From DSM-111022 sp043424535 (lineage in GTDB: Bacteria; Bacillota; Bacilli; Lactobacillales; Aerococcaceae): 15,688 nucleotides of DNA. The notes under the pieces were generated by a model. The model ran no database searches, was not told the origin of the DNA, and saw only the letters and a program-made list of their open reading frames with translations. This document shows positions 13,118 to 15,688 of this stretch, piece by piece. How positions within the stretch are numbered: the first letter of the stretch is position 1; each line of letters opens with the position of its first letter. A program made the position numbers and the translations under genes. The stretch lies in NCBI GenBank assembly GCA_043424535.1, contig JBHWOV010000032.1, positions 1 through 15,688 on the forward strand. The letters run 5' to 3'.

Positions 13118-14261
13118 ATTGATTTAAGAAATTTAAAGCGATGTCTTTATTGATTTCAATCATATCATAGAAATCTTGAATTTTAACATATTCATTTGGT
13201 TGATGTGCCATAGACATTTCACCTGGCCCAATGATAATAATTGGGAAATCTCCAGCTTTAGTAAATTGTGAAGCATCCGTTCCTCCAGAAAATGCGAAGA
13301 ATTCAACCAGATGATTATTGTCGGTTAATGAATCTTTGGCAGCTTGGACAAGGGTTGATTCTTTGTCCGTAGATAATGCTTTTACATCTGCTTCTACAGA
13401 AATTTCATAATTGAAATTAGGGACTGTAGTTTTTAATTCTTCTAAAATATCTTTGGCTTGATTGAATAAGGCTTCAGTATCTTGACCACCGATTGTACGG
13501 ATATCAAAAAGGGCGTTGGCATTATCTGGAACAACATTATTTCCATTACCACCATTGATATAGTTTAAAGACATGGTTGAAGGACCAACAACAGGATCGG
13601 TTACATCAATATCCAATTTGTCTTGGATCGCTTGAATGGCTAAAACTAAGTGATCAATGGCATTCGTACCTTTTTCAGGAGTGGAAGAGTGTGCTGTTTG
13701 ACCAAATGTTTTGACACGTAACCAGAATACACCTTTGTGTGCGGTCGTAATTTGTAAATCTGTTGGCTCACCAATTACTAAAGCATCTAAATCATCTGCA
13801 TAGCCTGCTTCTGTTAATTCACCTGCACCTAAAAGACCTAACTCTTCTGCAGCAGAAATAAGTAATTTAATTTCACCATTAAAATCTTCATTTTCTTCAG
13901 CAATACGGACAGCTGCAGCAACTTGAGCAACGAGGCCAGCTTTCATATCAGCTGTTCCACGTCCATATAATTTACCTTCTTTTTCGGTGCCTTCAAATGG
14001 ATTAGTGTCCCATTGAACTTCACCAACTGGAACGACATCTGTATGTCCTGAAAAACCAAAGACTTTGCCAGGTTCTTTTCCTTTAAGTGTAGCCACTAAT
14101 TGTGTTCGAGTAGGATCTCCGGCAAAGACGACTTGTTCACATTCATAGCCTGCTTCCTTAAGAGGTTGTTCAAGTATATCGACGACTTCTTTTTCCTTGC
14201 CGTCGACTGATTGAACTGCAATAATATCTTTCAGTAATTGAAGTGCTTTTTCATTATTCAT
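13116..14261 (-). CDS. M20-family metallopeptidase/deacylase, ArgE/DapE type
   Basis: A 381-residue dinuclear zinc hydrolase. G-H-T-D-V-V-P gives His73 and Asp75, G-R-G-T-A-D-M-K-A-G the bridging Asp105, and A-A-E-E-L the catalytic Glu139 with metal ligand Glu140. G-E-P-T-D and the final M-A-H-Q-P-N-E supply the rest. The dimerisation lid domain (about 175-290) begins with A-H-K-G-V-F-W-L and contains A-H-S-S-T-P. Family members remove acyl groups from N-acetylornithine or N-succinyl-diaminopimelate, or act on other N-acyl amino acids and dipeptides; the substrate is not decided by sequence. The start is supported by AAAGGA (complement of 14271-14276). It follows the membrane protein gene by 22 nt, so they form an operon and probably share a substrate. 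Its downstream terminator is split by the IS. Confidence 0.88.
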   Translation of the reverse strand: MNNEKALQLLKDIIAVQSVDGKEKEVVDILEQPLKEAGYECEQVVFAGDPTRTQLVATLKGKEPGKVFGFSGHTDVVPVGEVQWDTNPFEGTEKEGKLYGRGTADMKAGLVAQVAAAVRIAEENEDFNGEIKLLISAAEELGLLGAGELTEAGYADDLDALVIGEPTDLQITTAHKGVFWLRVKTFGQTAHSSTPEKGTNAIDHLVLAIQAIQDKLDIDVTDPVVGPSTMSLNYINGGNGNNVVPDNANALFDIRTIGGQDTEALFNQAKDILEELKTTVPNFNYEISVEADVKALSTDKESTLVQAAKDSLTDNNHLVEFFAFSGGTDASQFTKAGDFPIIIIGPGEMSMAHQPNEYVKIQDFYDMIEINKDIALNFLNQ

Positions 14262-14283
14262 AAATTAATGTCCTTTCATTTGA

Positions 14284-15462
14284 CTATAAATTAACTAAAA
14301 TTGGGGCGAGTATTCCTGCTAAGACGACCGAAGCGATAGATACGGTAATGAATCCAGCAACAATCATCTTCGGTTGAATGACAGATAATATCCGCTGTTG
14401 TTCTTCTTCATTATCACTAGCTGCTTGAGCGACTTCATTGGAAACAATATAGGTCCCCGGGAAGCCAAATAAAGCAGATACTCCAATCGCGATAGCCATC
14501 CACATTGATTCATTTAATAAACGGCCAACAATTGCTGACATGATAATGATCCCAATTGCACCAAGAATTAAAGTTGTAGCTAATACTGGCAATAACTCCA
14601 ATAAAACTTCTGGTGTCGCCTGTGATAGTGATGAAATAATCACTACTGTTAGAGCGGCCATAGAAATACCATAAGAATTTGATAAATTCAGAGGTCTAGA
14701 TTCCAAGAAACCAATTTGATGAGCGGCAACTCCAAATAATAATGCGAGAATATTTTTATCAAGTAAGTTAAAACCAACAATTGATTGAATAAGTTCTGAC
14801 ACAACCACTGCTGCGACAGCCACTAGGGCCGCTTTAGCTAAATAGTAATCCATTGAACGATATTTTTTAGGGACGGTGAAACGAACCTCTGTTTCATCAA
14901 CTTCATTATCTGCTTGAATCGCAACAGATTCATTTAATCCTAGAATGCGTTTTGCTTCTTTGGTTAGTGCAAATGATGCAACAGGATAACCGATAAATCC
15001 TTGAACGACAACAATAAGAGAAGCTAGTAAACTAAGTTCAGGTCTACCAATTTCCGCAGCGGCTTCACCCATCTGAATACCGGCAATAACGCCACCCGCA
15101 ATTGGTGCAGAAGCAACAAATGCTTCAGCGGTACCTACAATTGATGAACCAATACCGATAACAGCAATGACAATACCGATAATTGCCCCAAGTGCAATGA
15201 GTACTGTTTTCCATTGTTCTTTTAATTGTTGAATATTCATCATCGTTCCAATATGAACGAGTAGAATAGGGATCATCATTGAGCCAAATGCAAGCAATGT
15301 TGAATCAGCGAAGATTGTAGTAGGTAATCCCAACCAAAAAGCGACTAAGAAAATCGCAGAGATAGTAAATAAACTAGAAACAAGAGATTTTGTTTTTACA
15401 GATACCCAATCTCCAATAACAAAAACGACTAAAATAAAAGCAAAAGCATAAATTGGTTGCAT
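14284..15462 (-). CDS. Polytopic membrane protein, putative transporter
   Basis: A 392-residue integral membrane protein with about ten to twelve hydrophobic segments. Two halves are separated by a hydrophilic cytoplasmic stretch around residues 190-215 (Asp/Glu-rich, then K-K-Y-R-S-M-D-Y-Y). Glycine-rich segments S-A-P-I-A-G-G-V-I-A-G and F-G-F-P-G-T-Y-I-V-S resemble the re-entrant loops of sodium-coupled carriers such as GltS or 2-hydroxycarboxylate transporters, but I do not recognise the family. The frame extends to 15543; ATG 15462 is chosen because AAAGGAG (complement of 15469-15475) lies 6 nt before it, the first membrane helix starts here, and a promoter sits in the extension. Cotranscription with an M20 deacylase suggests uptake of an acylated amino acid or peptide. 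Confidence 0.65.
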   Translation of the reverse strand: MQPIYAFAFILVVFVIGDWVSVKTKSLVSSLFTISAIFLVAFWLGLPTTIFADSTLLAFGSMMIPILLVHIGTMMNIQQLKEQWKTVLIALGAIIGIVIAVIGIGSSIVGTAEAFVASAPIAGGVIAGIQMGEAAAEIGRPELSLLASLIVVVQGFIGYPVASFALTKEAKRILGLNESVAIQADNEVDETEVRFTVPKKYRSMDYYLAKAALVAVAAVVVSELIQSIVGFNLLDKNILALLFGVAAHQIGFLESRPLNLSNSYGISMAALTVVIISSLSQATPEVLLELLPVLATTLILGAIGIIIMSAIVGRLLNESMWMAIAIGVSALFGFPGTYIVSNEVAQAASDNEEEQQRILSVIQPKMIVAGFITVSIASVVLAGILAPILVNL

Positions 15463-15514
15463 AAACTGCTCCTTTCGAATGATCTCTTTAGTGATAACCA
15501 TCATAAAATGGCTA

Positions 15515-15543
15515 ATATTAGAAAAAGACAACCATCTCATCAA
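15515..15543 (-). promoter_or_regulatory. Promoter of the membrane protein-M20 peptidase operon
   Basis: On the minus strand TTGATG (15543-15538), 17-bp spacer, TAATAT (15520-15515). The leader would be about 46 nt. Confidence 0.5.
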
Positions 15544-15619
15544 AATCTAATATTGTTCTGATGTTATCATATTTGTTAATTAATGCTAGTGATTTTAAGC
15601 TTAGTAATATAAATGTACT

Positions 15620-15633
15620 CGAAAGCATTTTCA
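15620..15633. promoter_or_regulatory. cre-like sequence
   Basis: CGAAAGCATTTTCA differs from the catabolite-responsive element form TGAAAGCGTTTTCA at two positions. It lies about 80 bp upstream of the operon promoter. The stretch from 15544 to the window end shows no gene. Confidence 0.25.
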
Positions 15634-15688
15634 TAAATAGGCGAAAAAGATAGACTTATAAGCCACTTTTAGAAAAAGAAAACAGACA

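Noticed and set aside
1..15688. CRISPR array, tRNA or rRNA genes, phage or conjugation functions
   Set aside because: No regularly spaced repeats, cloverleaf-like sequence or relevant coding frames were seen on either strand.

Overview
The window is low-GC DNA from a Gram-positive bacterium of the Firmicutes, most likely order Lactobacillales. The CopY/CopA copper operon, a zinc-ligand-free 89-residue S14 protein under a Zur-like box, an Npx/Nox-type flavoenzyme, strong AGGAGG-type ribosome binding sites and U-tailed hairpin terminators all point there. Family-level placement (something like Aerococcaceae) is only a guess.

Layout, left to right. (1) The 3' end of a DUF1275/YoaK-type membrane protein (1-432). 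(2) A copper-efflux operon, copY-copA (637-3591), with two cop boxes on its promoter and a hairpin terminator. (3) A small metal-stress unit (3735-4131): alternative ribosomal protein S14 plus a 37-residue basic peptide, behind a promoter overlapped by a Zur-like palindrome. (4) An NADH peroxidase/oxidase-type flavoprotein (4292-5653) whose leader carries a PerR-like 7-1-7 box. (5) A divergent cluster: a CofE-like gamma-glutamyl ligase on the minus strand (5788-6981), and a TcdA-like E1 enzyme and a TatD-type hydrolase on the plus strand, overlapping by 4 nt (7119-8725). (6) A monocistronic fumarate-reductase-type flavoprotein (8879-10459) ending in a long bidirectional terminator. (7) A macro-domain hydrolase (minus) and an ElaA-type acetyltransferase (plus), fired from overlapping divergent promoters (10578-11612). 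(8) A complete IS3-family, IS150-group insertion sequence of 1479 bp (11617-13095) with 25-bp inverted repeats, a 4-bp target duplication CATA, and orfA/orfB joined by a -1 frameshift. (9) A minus-strand operon of a polytopic membrane protein and an M20 ArgE/DapE-type metallopeptidase (13116-15462).

The left half reads as a metal and oxidant homeostasis region: copper export, a likely zinc-starvation ribosomal paralogue and peroxide reduction, each with a visible operator of the matching type. The most interesting structural points are: the IS sits in the hairpin of a terminator once shared by two convergent genes only about 20 bp apart; the same IS carries a 5' hairpin that buries the transposase Shine-Dalgarno sequence; there is a CofE-like enzyme with no F420 gene in view; and two hairpin terminators about 2 kb apart differ by compensatory base changes. 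No tRNA, rRNA, CRISPR array or phage gene was seen.
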